Source: Bremia lactucae (lineage: Eukaryota > Oomycota > Peronosporomycetes > Peronosporales > Peronosporaceae). Taken from it: DNA of 64,000 nucleotides. The position numbers and the translations under genes were made by a program. Below the pieces are notes generated by a model. It did no database searches. It worked only from the letters and a program-made list of their open reading frames with translations, and was not told where the DNA came from. Location: positions 376,083-440,082 of the forward strand of contig NC_090617.1 in NCBI RefSeq assembly GCF_004359215.1. Direction: 5' to 3'. This document shows, one piece after another, positions 55,564 through 64,000 of this stretch. How positions within the stretch are numbered: position 1 is the stretch's first letter; every line of letters begins with the position of its first letter.

Positions 55564-55900
55564 TGAGGGCGTTGCCCGGACAGAATTGTTCCGATCTCAT
55601 CCGGCTACGTTCGAAGAGGCAGTTGCCATAGCGCTACGCGCCGAGTTTGACTTTAAGTCTGCTCGCGTTAGCACGCCTGTTTACCGATTAAGCTCTTCGA
55701 GCACATGGGTTCCGTCTAATAGAGCGGAACATATGAATTTAAGCCTCGTTGAGGAAGGAGAAAAGGCTCTGCAAGCTGTGGAACAGCATAAGACCATCCG
55801 AAGATGTTATATGTGCGGAAGCACGAAACACTTACGCGCTGCCTACCCTCTTCGAAATTCGCGTAAAGCTCGAAAGGATCTTGATGCATAGGTGCAATGA
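55500..55900 (+). pseudogene. Family C gag block in inverted orientation, with zinc knuckle
   Basis: The frame 55538-55891 reads VTIFMGGLNEGVARTELFRS, TFEEAVAIALRAEFDFKSAR, MNLSLVEEGEKALQAVEQHK and the knuckle CYMCGSTKHLRAAYPL (last Cys is Tyr). It is on plus, while the protease next to it is on minus, so it has been flipped or inserted head to head. Confidence 0.7.
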
Positions 55901-56109
55901 GATTTCTCAACTCCGGGACGAAGTCCCCTAGGGTTCAATTACCCGGTCGAGTCGCTAGGAGCCGTGCTCGCATGCGAAAGCCTGATCAGGCGGTGCAAAC
56001 ATGCTCGTCATTTGCTGTTTCAGCGAATCCCATGAGGGAAAAGCGTCGTTTATGGACGTGCTGCACGATCTTGCCCACTCCATGGCTCTACCTCCAAGTT
56101 TGGAAAATG

Positions 56110-56465
56110 GCCATAGCCACCTTTTGCCAGTTCTGTTAAGAACTATACCTCAGAAAGGCTTCTAGCTCTTACAGATTAATGCGCAAGCCTTAGGAAGGCA
56201 CTTAACGCTTTAAGATCAAAAGGGGAACTGAACTTTATTTAATTATTTAAATCTAAAAACCTTACCCTAGATAATAAAAATAGATTTTGGCCGCCAGATT
56301 TATATCTGGCGGCCAAAATCTAGATATAAATCTGGCGGCGACCACATTTATTACCCATAATAAATGGGATTTAAGTAATTAACTATTTTAAAATTAGATA
56401 AAAGGTTCTTTTACCCATAAAGTATAAGTATTACAACAACGGTTCTCCAACCGATGTGTGCCCCA
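56110..56465 (-). repeat. Family C LTR (5' LTR of copy 2), truncated
   Basis: It runs from the U5-side part (GCTTCTAGCTCTTACAGATT near 56158) to CCAACCGATGTGTGCCCCATTACA ending at 56465. A perfect hairpin with 19-nt arms (56281-56299 and 56304-56322) is followed by a partial second copy of the TATAAATCTGGCGGCGACC segment. The PBS-side end is lost. Confidence 0.72.
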
Positions 56466-56612
56466 TTACAGTAAATGCACCTATGCGGTTGGTCACAAAT
56501 GTGAACCACACCCGAGTGGTGGGTCTAATTTTTTTATTTATATAATTGACCATCCCCTAAGTACATGAAGTGTTCTTAACGGGGACTGTGTAACATTATG
56601 GCAACTGTAGCG
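56466..56612 (+). repeat. Family D LTR fragment
   Basis: It matches the D LTR part at about 36005-36170 (GTGAATGCACC..., GGTTGGTCACAAATGTG, TTGACCATCCCC, AACGGGGACTGTGTAACATT). It directly abuts the C LTR, so the C element appears to have been inserted into an older D LTR. Confidence 0.7.
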
Positions 56613-56992
56613 CGTTACACATTCTGAAGTGGTATTTAATGAGCTGAACATCTCATTACAGGAAAAGAAGGACGTTTAATTCGGTGCTGCGGCGTATTCA
56701 AACGTGAGCACGTCATGTCGACTGTCATATAGGCCGATATTTAAGTTGTATGCAGGCTGCGTAAACTTTTAATAGAGAAGAAGCACGTCCTTTTTCGCTC
56801 CAGAGCTAAATATTTGAGCTCATAAATTATATGTACGTCCTGATTACGCTTTATTTTGTTAGTACACCGTATAACACTTCTACCACAGCATTGCAACACC
56901 ACCTCTCGTAACAAACTTGCTTGCAAGTCGAAACATAATTATACGTTCTATTGCTCGATTTAATAAAAATCTGGCCACTGACGTTATTATTC
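56613..56992. other. Intergenic, no feature seen
   Basis: About 380 bp between the D LTR fragment and the decarboxylase stop. I see no ORF, repeat or RNA that I can support. It presumably holds the 3' UTR of the decarboxylase gene. Confidence 0.5.
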
Positions 56993-58353
56993 CTATTCTA
57001 CTTGGCCGATGCATTTGCCCAGAGTTACCTTTTTTGCCAGACAGAACGACTGTTAGTAATCAACCAAAAGGTCTAAAAGAGCTACAACAACTCACCTTGT
57101 CACCTGGTTGAATCGTAAACTGGAAAGACTTCGGAGCCTCGAAGACCAACACGACTGTAGATCCCAGCTACACATGTTACACATTTTAGGCATCATTTTT
57201 TTTTAAGTTTATCGTCATACCTTAAATTTTGCCAACTCCTCGCCACATATTGCGTCAACATTGCAATCGTACTTTTTCGAAAAGCAGTGACCAACCAGTC
57301 GGTCCTGGGCAGAGATATTGGAATGGAAATCGGGCTCCTTTGTGAGATCAATCGATCCCACGTTTAAGGCGCCAACAGCTATAAGGGAAAAGAAACCATG
57401 CTCCCATTCACCCAAAAGTGCAACGCGCTCATTTTCCACAAAGAGACTAGGTATCAGCCGCGCTCCAAGTTGGTTGACCGGAAAAAGATTACCAGGGAAA
57501 TGGCGACGCTCCTCCATGAGCCAGTTAGTTGGGGCATGAATGCGATGGTAATCACCAGGGGCAAGATACAAAACGCAGTGATACATTGCTTTATCTTCTA
57601 TGATAGGCATCTTTTTAGTAAAAAAAGAGGGAAGGCCACCAAGGAACTCATCAAGCCGGTAGCGCGCGCCTTTGATTTGCTCCAGCGTCGGCACATTGGT
57701 CGAGTCATTAACGACTCCAAAAGAGGCTACAGTGCCGTCCACTGGGCTAGCAATGTGACCAGAATCCATATCGAACGGACGAAGGCCATCTCTCAATGGA
57801 CGCGAGAAGAATTCGCCAAGGTTGGCGTAGTCTTGTAGTGGGTACTTCATCTCGTCGAGATTACAATTGTATACAGCAGTCCACGCTTTATAGATGGGCC
57901 CGCGCAGCCACAATGGCCTATTATCAGATTAAAAAAGAAAACATTTGAGTAATCATGATTAGACAAGCGCGATGCGTTTCATCACTCGTACAATTCTTTG
58001 TCGTGCATTTTGCCCCAAAGGCGGCTGGCTGCTCGGTACGGAAAAAGCTTGAGAGACTGGAGTTGACGCTCTGTGGCCATCGTTTTTTCAAACTCAGTTC
58101 GAGGACCAGGAAGTCTACATAGTGCTGATGCCGGGTGCGTCTTGCGCTCCTCGTCCGTCGGGTTGTTAAGGTGGTGCCACTGCAGAAAGCCAATGAGTGC
58201 GAAGCCTAGGGTGGCTGGTAATTTCCAGCTGTCGGCGATGGCGCTAATCAAGTTCTTGGCATCAGTTCTTTGCTTTTTCTGATGTTGCTGTTGCGAGAAT
58301 TGGCGGTACAGCTGCGCCTTAAAGAGGGCGGTGGGCCGGGTATTGTGCATCAT
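56993..58353 (-). CDS. PSD1: Phosphatidylserine decarboxylase, mitochondrial type, four exons
   Basis: Exons 57992-58353, 57221-57917, 57096-57167 and 56993-57049 give 1188 nt, 395 aa. Introns are 74, 53 and 46 nt. The N-terminus is basic (MMHNTRPTALFKAQLYRQFS), mitochondrial-like, with one membrane helix (LPATLGFALIGFLQW). The core has SRPLRDGLRPF, ASPVDGTVASFGVV, YHCVLYLAPGDYHRIHAP and LFVENERVALLGEWEHGFFS. Exon 3 starts with LGST, the self-cleavage site where the Ser becomes the pyruvoyl group. The enzyme turns phosphatidylserine into phosphatidylethanolamine in the inner mitochondrial membrane. Exon 4 (KKVTLGKCIGQ) is the least certain. Confidence 0.87.
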
Positions 58354-58634
58354 ACAGCTTCGGTAATTCTGTCGTCTAATTAGAAGCCATACCTTTTTGT
58401 AATAAATACGAAATCGCTACGTCACAATTTGCCGACTTTGTAAAAATACTTGTGGAACGCAAAAACTTTTTACGCGAGTGTAAATACAGCGAAAGGACCA
58501 AAAAAATACGACGAATAGAACTATGCGGAGCAAAGTGATTTAATATGTAGCAAGCAGGAACAAATGAAATGACGTAAAAACATCGGTGGATATGCGAAGG
58601 CAATACTGACACAGTGGAAATATATATAGCCACT

Positions 58635-60257
58635 TTAAGCGGAATGTCCAATGATAGAAGTGATCGCTGCAAGCACTAAACCAAAAAAAAGGGTTTTGAG
58701 GAGCCGCATGTGCAGACGCGAGAGCGGATACAAAACGATGCTGAGGATGAGCTTTTTGGATTGAGTATATGGCGCGTAGCGTTGGGGAAGATCAAGAAGG
58801 CTATTCTTGTAGATCACGGTTTTATAGTGCGAAAACGCCTTGAATCCAAAGTGGCCGTGGTACGACCCCATACCCGAGCCGCCGACGCCACCGAAGGGTA
58901 CATTTGAGTTCGATAGCTGCATGAGCAAGTCATTCAGCACCATGCTACCAGCTGACGTTTCATTCACAACACGTTCTTTATTCTTGCCATTCGAACTAAA
59001 GCAATATAATGCAAGTGGCTTCTCGCGTTTACTCACAAAAGTGATTGGCTCGCTTAAATCGCCCGAAGAAAAGTAATAGATTGGCAGCAACGGGCCGAAA
59101 ATTTCATCGCTCATGGAAGCGCTCGAAGCAAACGAAGCAAAATCGGAACGAAAGTTAAGCAATGTGGGTGCGATAAAAAGCTGCATAGCGTCAGTGTCGC
59201 CTCCGTACGTCACGTGCTCTCGATCTTTGTCCAATATGCCTGCCAAGCGGTCATACATGCGCTTGTTGATGATTCGACCAAAGCTGTCTGACTCCTTCAC
59301 ATTAGCGCCGCCGTATTGGATATTAATCTCTTTTTCAAGCAGCTTGACAAATTGATCACCTACTTTTTCATCGACCATTAAGTAGTCACACCGAACGCAC
59401 GTTTGGCCTCCATTGACAAATGCCCCCCACGCAATGCGTTTTGCAGCCAGTTTCAGGTCTGCCGTGTGGTCAATAATGCAAGGAGACTTTCCTCCTAACT
59501 CCAACACTGTAGGCGTCAAATATTGTGCTGCGGCTTGAGCCACTATCTTGCCCAGGAAGGTGCCACCTGTTGCAAATATGAGGTCGTAGTGCTCCTGCAA
59601 CATCTTCTTGGTCTCATCCACCCCTCCGTAAACCACACGAACGTAGCTTTTATCCATATACCTATCGAGCAGCTGGAGCAACAAATTGTTTACATAGCGC
59701 GTCGTGTCCTCACCCGGTAACCGCAAAATGACGCAGTTTCCAGCTCCAAGAGCGGCTACGAGCGGCATGAGCAGAAGGTGAATCGGGTAATTCCACGTGC
59801 CAATAATACAAACCACGCCCAGCGGCTCAGGTCGAATATACGACAAGCCCGGAAGATTCGCAACATTTGTTAGTTTAGGCTTGGGCTTCGACCAGTCGTC
59901 AATGTAATCAGTAAATTCCTGAATCTCGGCTTGAATCAACGCAGTCTCAGTGGCAAACAGCTCCACTGGGTGCTTGTGTAAGTCCTTCCACACCGCCTCA
60001 ACAATAGCCGCTTCGTTCTCGACTAAAAGCCGCTTTAACGACCGCAACAGAGACTTGCGCATTTTCATGTCCTTCGTGGCGCCAGTGGCGAAGCTGGCAC
60101 GCAAGGCCACTACATCGGCGTGAGTGTCTTGCTTTAGTACATCGGGGAGGGCTGGTATTTCTGTGACGGGTCCGTACATAACGGTTGGGGAACTCGCGTC
60201 TTCGAAGGACAAATAATTGGTAGGGTCTCGAAATATTGTTAGATCTGAGACTGACAT
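58635..60257 (-). CDS. Class 3-like (fatty) aldehyde dehydrogenase, tail-anchored
   Basis: Single exon, 540 aa. NAD(P)-dependent oxidation of aldehydes to acids is the family reaction. Seen in order: GTWNYPIHLLLMPLVAALGAG (Asn156 of the catalytic set), VLELGGKSP (Glu253), GGQTCV (Cys287), EIFGPLLPI, and PFGGVGGSGMGSYHG. The C-terminus has a hydrophobic segment (LLKTLFFGLVLAAITSIIG), as in ALDH3A2-type fatty aldehyde dehydrogenases, which are tail-anchored in ER or peroxisome. The cofactor Lys of the usual KPSE is Arg-like here (ILRLPGED). The first 45 residues form an extension. The ATG at 60257 is the first in frame. Confidence 0.9.
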   Translation of the reverse strand: MSVSDLTIFRDPTNYLSFEDASSPTVMYGPVTEIPALPDVLKQDTHADVVALRASFATGATKDMKMRKSLLRSLKRLLVENEAAIVEAVWKDLHKHPVELFATETALIQAEIQEFTDYIDDWSKPKPKLTNVANLPGLSYIRPEPLGVVCIIGTWNYPIHLLLMPLVAALGAGNCVILRLPGEDTTRYVNNLLLQLLDRYMDKSYVRVVYGGVDETKKMLQEHYDLIFATGGTFLGKIVAQAAAQYLTPTVLELGGKSPCIIDHTADLKLAAKRIAWGAFVNGGQTCVRCDYLMVDEKVGDQFVKLLEKEINIQYGGANVKESDSFGRIINKRMYDRLAGILDKDREHVTYGGDTDAMQLFIAPTLLNFRSDFASFASSASMSDEIFGPLLPIYYFSSGDLSEPITFVSKREKPLALYCFSSNGKNKERVVNETSAGSMVLNDLLMQLSNSNVPFGGVGGSGMGSYHGHFGFKAFSHYKTVIYKNSLLDLPQRYAPYTQSKKLILSIVLYPLSRLHMRLLKTLFFGLVLAAITSIIGHSA

Positions 60258-60700
60258 TAGTTCAAGGTTTATTGGCGACTGACCATAATTACTTTCCTAC
60301 GGTCATTTTTTTAGCAGCAGGACCTTGACATAATCCTAGATTTTATTGGCTACAACATCTAAAAGTTTCTCAAAACTTAGCTGGCCGCACCAAAGTCTGC
60401 AAAGCCAATATAATAATGTAAAGCTTCACTCCGAGAAAACTTGATAAATGCTCATTAATAAAAAGGAAGAGAAAAAGAACTTCAAATTTTACTGATAATA
60501 GCTGTTTTAAGTATGGGAGCAGCCTGTTTGATGTGGTTGAATAATATCTAAGAAATAATAACAAATATAAAATATAAATGGTGTGTTAGTATTGCACCGC
60601 TTACAAGTTGTAGACACGTCACAGCACGGACATGATTACGGACAGTACCGCGGATTACGGACATTATTATGACAGTACCGAAGATTACGGACATGATGTC
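60258..60700. other. ALDH upstream flank with short imperfect repeats
   Basis: 60258-60600 is presumably the ALDH promoter side; nothing specific is seen. At about 60625-60700 the segments GATTACGGACAGTACCG, GATTACGGACATTATTATGA and GATTACGGACATGATG form a small imperfect tandem repeat just before the retroelement. Confidence 0.45.
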
Positions 60701-60757
60701 TGTAACGGGACACTACGACTTGTACTGCTTCAGTACAAGTCGTAGTGCCCCGTTACA
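60701..60757. repeat. 57-bp palindrome replacing the 5' LTR of a family A element
   Basis: The arms 60701-60727 and 60731-60757 are 27 nt, reverse complementary with one mismatch, and both equal the last 27 nt of the A LTR (ending GTGCCCCGTTACA). Directly after it comes CCTGGTAGCAC (PBS) and then gag. A normal A LTR of about 440 bp is absent. Confidence 0.88.
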
Positions 60758-60807
60758 CCTGGTAGCACTTTGTTGTCCGTCCAAGGACCACATTTCCCTC
60801 ATCAAAC

Positions 60808-61640
60808 ATGGACATGTTAGATGATAGTGGGAATACGCATCACATTTCCCGTGAAAGCTACTCCTTTCTAAGTGACATAGAAAGGAGTGCGGTCGAAGGA
60901 ATGAGTTCGACCGTAGGAAACGATGCAATCTTGGCAACGCTGTCCAATTTGGACAGGGATGCCCTCCATTCAGCCATCGCCAAGTTTATACAACATGAAC
61001 TTGACGAGATGAAGGAAACGGTAGCCTTGCTGAATCAGCAAGGCTCTCAACAGGCAGAACTGTTGAGATTACAACAGGTACAGACCCCTGTACCTGGGAT
61101 GACGCAAACGCGTCGTCCCGAAACTCTAAAAATTGACATCTCAAAATATAGGGGAGTCGAAGAAGACTCCCTTTTAAGAAGGTTTGTCGAAATAGACGAT
61201 GCCATAAGGGCACGTCACATTATCGACGAGCAAATGCAAATCGCATTCGCTCAATCAAATCTGACAGGTCGTGCCAAAACTTGGGCATTGGGCCTTAAGT
61301 TACGCGACCCATATGTCTTTGGATCGCTAGAGGTTATTAAAGCCCGGCTCAAAAGACGTTTTAACCGCATAGTGCTGAGTTCAGAGCTCGATTAGAGCTT
61401 CTGAAACTCAAGCAAGACAAGCGTGATGTTTACGCTTATGCCCAGCACATACGACGCTTAGCGAGTTGTACAACAAACAACCCAGTTATCAACACACTTG
61501 ATTACGGTGTTCATGCAAGATCCTACGGATGGTCTCGTAAAGACCCACCTGTTCCGCTTGGACCTGGATACGCTTAAAGAAGCAATATCCGTTGCGAAGA
61601 AGAGGACTTTAGCTTGACACAGGCTCAAGCTAGTTCGTCA
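60808..61640 (+). pseudogene. Family A gag, best preserved start
   Basis: ATG 60808 opens 195 codons: MDMLDDSGNTHHISRESYSF, ALHSAIAKFIQHELDEMKET (helical), RRPETLKIDISKYRGVEEDS, FAQSNLTGRAKTWALGLKLR (capsid). A stop at 61393 (SSELD) ends the frame; later gag reads on in other frames to about 61640. No zinc knuckle is found in the expected place. Confidence 0.75.
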
Positions 61641-61857
61641 TCGTATCGTCCTCCAAGACGACACGAGCTGATCGCGGCTCCGACGCTGTTGCGAAATCGC
61701 TAGGCGGACCGCCAAAAGACGGTCGGGGTCAGTAGGGGCGCAACACCCTACTGATCCAGCAACCTCAAGAAAATTTGCAAATCTCTCGACTAAAGTTTCT
61801 TCAGACACACAATCATTATGTGTCTCTCCACCTGGTGATGAGGTATCCCTCATTACC

Positions 61858-62514
61858 TTGAAGTTAAAAGTGATAAATGATTTGTCATTTAGAGCCCTAG
61901 TGGACTCTGGAGCGTCGAATAACTTTATTCGTCGCCAGTCACTAGAGGGTCGTAGGCTCAAATATGTTGAGCGCGACATCCCTCCAACGAGGATGACAGT
62001 GCGTCTAGCGACAGGCGCATCAATAACAGTAATGAAACGCGTAGTGAAATTTCACTACACGTTAAGAGATTTACAGTATGATGATGGTTTCATCGTACTG
62101 GATTTGGATGTCAAATTTGATGTCATCCTAGGTCTACCTTGGCTCAGAAACTATGAGCCAAGGATCAGCTGGCAGCATCGATCCGTGAAGATGCCTGCCA
62201 CTTGTTTATCAGATGGCCATCTGATGAACGTCTTAGAGCGTCCACAAACGTGTGGATGTACTACGAGTGAGTGCGATGGCATCACTTGTGGTTCGGTCGT
62301 TAGTACGACTGCACAAGATCACAGTGTGATTACTTATCACCCTGTGGAGTCAGCTGCCGGCGGCTGTGCGAATGCACAGGCAGCGCCGAAGTTCCACCAC
62401 TCGAAGAAGTCGAGTGGATTGAGACATGAATGTACGCCTAGCGGGCGACATTCAAGTAGTATGCCGGTTGCCCCAAAGGGACAACACGATGATTCTAGGC
62501 CGAGTAGAGAGTAG
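61858..62514 (+). pseudogene. Family A retropepsin with intact active-site motif
   Basis: This open frame of 218 codons contains LVDSGASNNFIRRQSLEGRR (catalytic DSG kept), TRMTVRLATGASITVMKRVV, FIVLDLDVKFDVILGLPWLR and SWQHRSVKMPATC. It is the only protease of the window with both DSG and the ILGLPW segment in one frame. In life it would be released from a Gag-Pol polyprotein; here gag is broken upstream. Confidence 0.78.
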
Positions 62515-62619
62515 ATCGAGAGGACCCGACTGAGATAGCGCAATCTCAGTCGGAAGACGTTGAGGGAATAAGTCCCACGTACTTGATGAGAAATCTCCTC
62601 AAATAGTTAATTTGGATGG

Positions 62620-63300
62620 ATTTTATCAGATCCGTATGCGTGAACGGTGTGCGAGTAGTGCGGCGCCTTCGGCACGGCCAGGTGCCATATTCGTTTTATT
62701 AAGACAGTATACTAGAAGTCAGTTTTGATCTTAAAAAGCGATCTCCATCACAGTCTTACGCATTGGACTGAGATTGTTTCTTACAGCGCGTGTGAAAATT
62801 GATAGTATTTATTCTTCTTTAGAATAAGGTGGTTCCTGCATTATGCGGAACGACATGACGGATGGCATCATCAATCATGGTTTCCGCCTGGTCTTGCCCA
62901 AAAGGAAAGCTCGCATCAGCGACGATATTAAGTCGCCCTGGTTTATATTGTCTGAAAAGTCTACTCCTCACAATAAATATTCCTTAATGCTCATCACGCG
63001 TCGAAGTTAACAACGACGCGAGTGATATCGATGTCAAAGAAATCGACATCGAACACCTGTGGTGCATAGTGCATCCACGTTTACCTCGTACTGTAATCGG
63101 CAATCACATTTGAATTTTGCCAACCGTTTTACAAGACGTGGAGCATGTCAGCTTCTTGCCATCCACGTAACTATCTTTCTTAACGAAGCTAATAAAAATA
63201 CCGCTCTTATGCTTATCTTTCAAGCCTCGACTTCTGCAATGAGCTCGACTGGACCTTGTTGCAATTTGTGGTTGGTCCGTTGAAACGAGGCCATTGAGAT
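62620..63300. other. Scrambled retroelement stretch
   Basis: Short pieces of other element parts follow one another: an RT palm fragment (GFYQIRMRER-like at 62625-62650), a minus-strand RNase H fragment (NIVADA-type near 62910-62950) and bits shared with the region near 22430 (GTCGATTTCTTTGACATCGA-like, 63020-63050). It looks like repair filler between protease and RT. Confidence 0.4.
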
Positions 63301-63459
63301 GGAGGGGCCAGGTTGGAGTAACTAGACTTCAAGATGCCGAGGAAATAATTCCTCGACAGCCTGTGGATATATCCCAGGAAGAAACCGAGACAATAAATGT
63401 CTCGGTTAATAACGGTAAAGAGTAGGCGCTTATACTCTAACTCTGTATGCGCCTCCGAA

Positions 63460-64000
63460 GTTACCTACGGAGATAACTCAATTACCAACCTAGATCCTAA
63501 GCGGTTCTTGAGGGATCTGCATGGTGGCAAAATCAAGCAGATCTGCGTACTCGTCACAGCGGACGATTACGTAACCGACATTAGGTCAGCTGTAATTTTT
63601 TTGCAGAGAACGAACGGGTTCTCAGCAGCTCATCGATGGACCAAAGTGTCCTCGATGTGAAGACTCGGATTAAAAGATACAGTACTCAATCTTGGGAGTC
63701 ACTCAAGGGAAATCGTCTATACGAGGATTTAATAGAATTCAAAGATGTATTCCCTGAAGCAGTTCCATGCGAGTTGCCTAAGGATAAAGGCACTCGACAT
63801 GAGATCGAGCTCAAATCGGGCTCGAAGTAATGAAGCAGTGGCCACTGCCTCGTGAACAAGTACTTGCGATCGATAAGTTCTCTACCGATCGAGTAAAAGC
63901 AGGCCATGTAAGGGAGTCAACCTCTCCACATAGCTGTCTGACCTTCTGTGTGCGAAAGGTCACAGGAGGGTGGCGGATAGTGCACGCATTCAACAAACTG
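63460..64000 (+). pseudogene. Family A PR-RT linker and RT start
   Basis: Frames give LDPKRFLRDLHGGKIKQICV, KTRIKRYSTQSWESLKGNRL, FPEAVPCELPKDKGTRHEIE, and then RT fingers (CVRKVTGGWRIVHAFNKL) at the window edge. One stop after SGSK at 63829 and small shifts break it. Confidence 0.7.

Larger units (their letters stand above)
52346..56465 (-). mobile_element. Family C element, second copy, truncated and rearranged
   Basis: On minus from the LTR at 56465: gag start remains (56110-56030), a plus-strand gag block (55500-55900), protease (55563-55084), linker (54551-53985), RT (54034-53011), RNase H (53020-52549) and the start of integrase (LLYCTDTAYPSRVVVPL near 52390). There it joins copia sequence. 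The 3' half and 3' LTR are missing. Confidence 0.72.
60758..64000 (+). mobile_element. Family A element, third copy, running off the right edge
   Basis: The order is PBS, gag (60808), protease (61858), a scrambled stretch (about 62620-63300), PR-RT linker and RT start (63460-64000, ending at GGWRIVHAFNKL). The remainder is outside the window. Confidence 0.8.

Noticed and set aside
57398..57838. 146-codon plus-strand ORF
   Set aside because: It is antisense to the decarboxylase core, which has clear family motifs.

Overview
The window looks like nuclear DNA of an oomycete, most likely a downy mildew or Phytophthora relative (Peronosporales). This is inference. The grounds are a few compact host genes with very short introns (46-77 nt, often with GTAC or GTAAG donors), host proteins of clear eukaryotic type, and gene islands separated by decayed Ty3/gypsy chromoviruses, a Ty1/copia relic and tRNA-derived SINEs. 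No species can be named from sequence alone.

Host genes. Left island: an S15/CocE-type alpha/beta-hydrolase whose nucleophile serine position is glycine (1461-3656, -), and a BAG-like plus alpha-crystallin protein with an acidic heptad repeat (3740-5170, -). Middle island: a P-type ATPase-like fragment (27723-28403, +), EMC10 in four exons (28482-29541, -), a kinesin-6-like motor in two exons (29717-31674, +) and an RS-rich nuclear-type protein (32259-35495, -). Right island: mitochondrial-type phosphatidylserine decarboxylase in four exons (56993-58353, -) and a tail-anchored class 3-like aldehyde dehydrogenase (58635-60257, -). EMC10 and the kinesin diverge from a region holding a 94-bp tandem duplication.

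Transposon layers. I call the LTR families A-D by their termini. A: TGTAACGGGGTGTATC...GTGCCCCGTTACA. B: TGTAACGGGGTGTCC...GGGTGCCCCGTTACA. C: TGTAATGGGGCACAC...AGCTCCGCTACA. D: TGTAGGCGGG...GCCTGCCTACA. Between the left and middle islands lie two dated insertions: a 12-kb family B element (5307-17337) with CAGAC target duplications, and a 9.65-kb family A element (17751-27400, minus) with ACAAT duplications. Both sit in a relic CENP-B/pogo-type helix-turn-helix gene. Inside the B element a family C element is nested in the integrase (target duplication GCTGG/GCAGG), and a solo A LTR in gag (CCCAG). A 4.45-kb inversion (8676-13126) then cut both B and C; reversing it makes both colinear. Between 35.6 and 56.6 kb: two D LTRs, a D element, a B element inserted into the D RNase H, a copia relic joined to a rearranged C element, and a D LTR fragment. 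From 60.7 kb a third A-type element starts from a 57-bp palindrome and runs off the window end. Position 1-783 is the 3' end of another A element.

Most interesting signal. Families A and B carry, between integrase and the 3' LTR, a long accessory ORF on the strand opposite to pol. It overlaps the chromodomain coding region in antisense. Its product has an N-terminal acidic Ser/Pro segment, a conserved domain with a W..F..(N)V..I..E.WL core, and a long coiled coil ending where the integrase C-terminus begins. Family C has an unrelated antisense ORF in the same place. In the second B element the accessory segment is flanked by 168-bp inverted repeats that appear identical and has been flipped, splitting the chromodomain.
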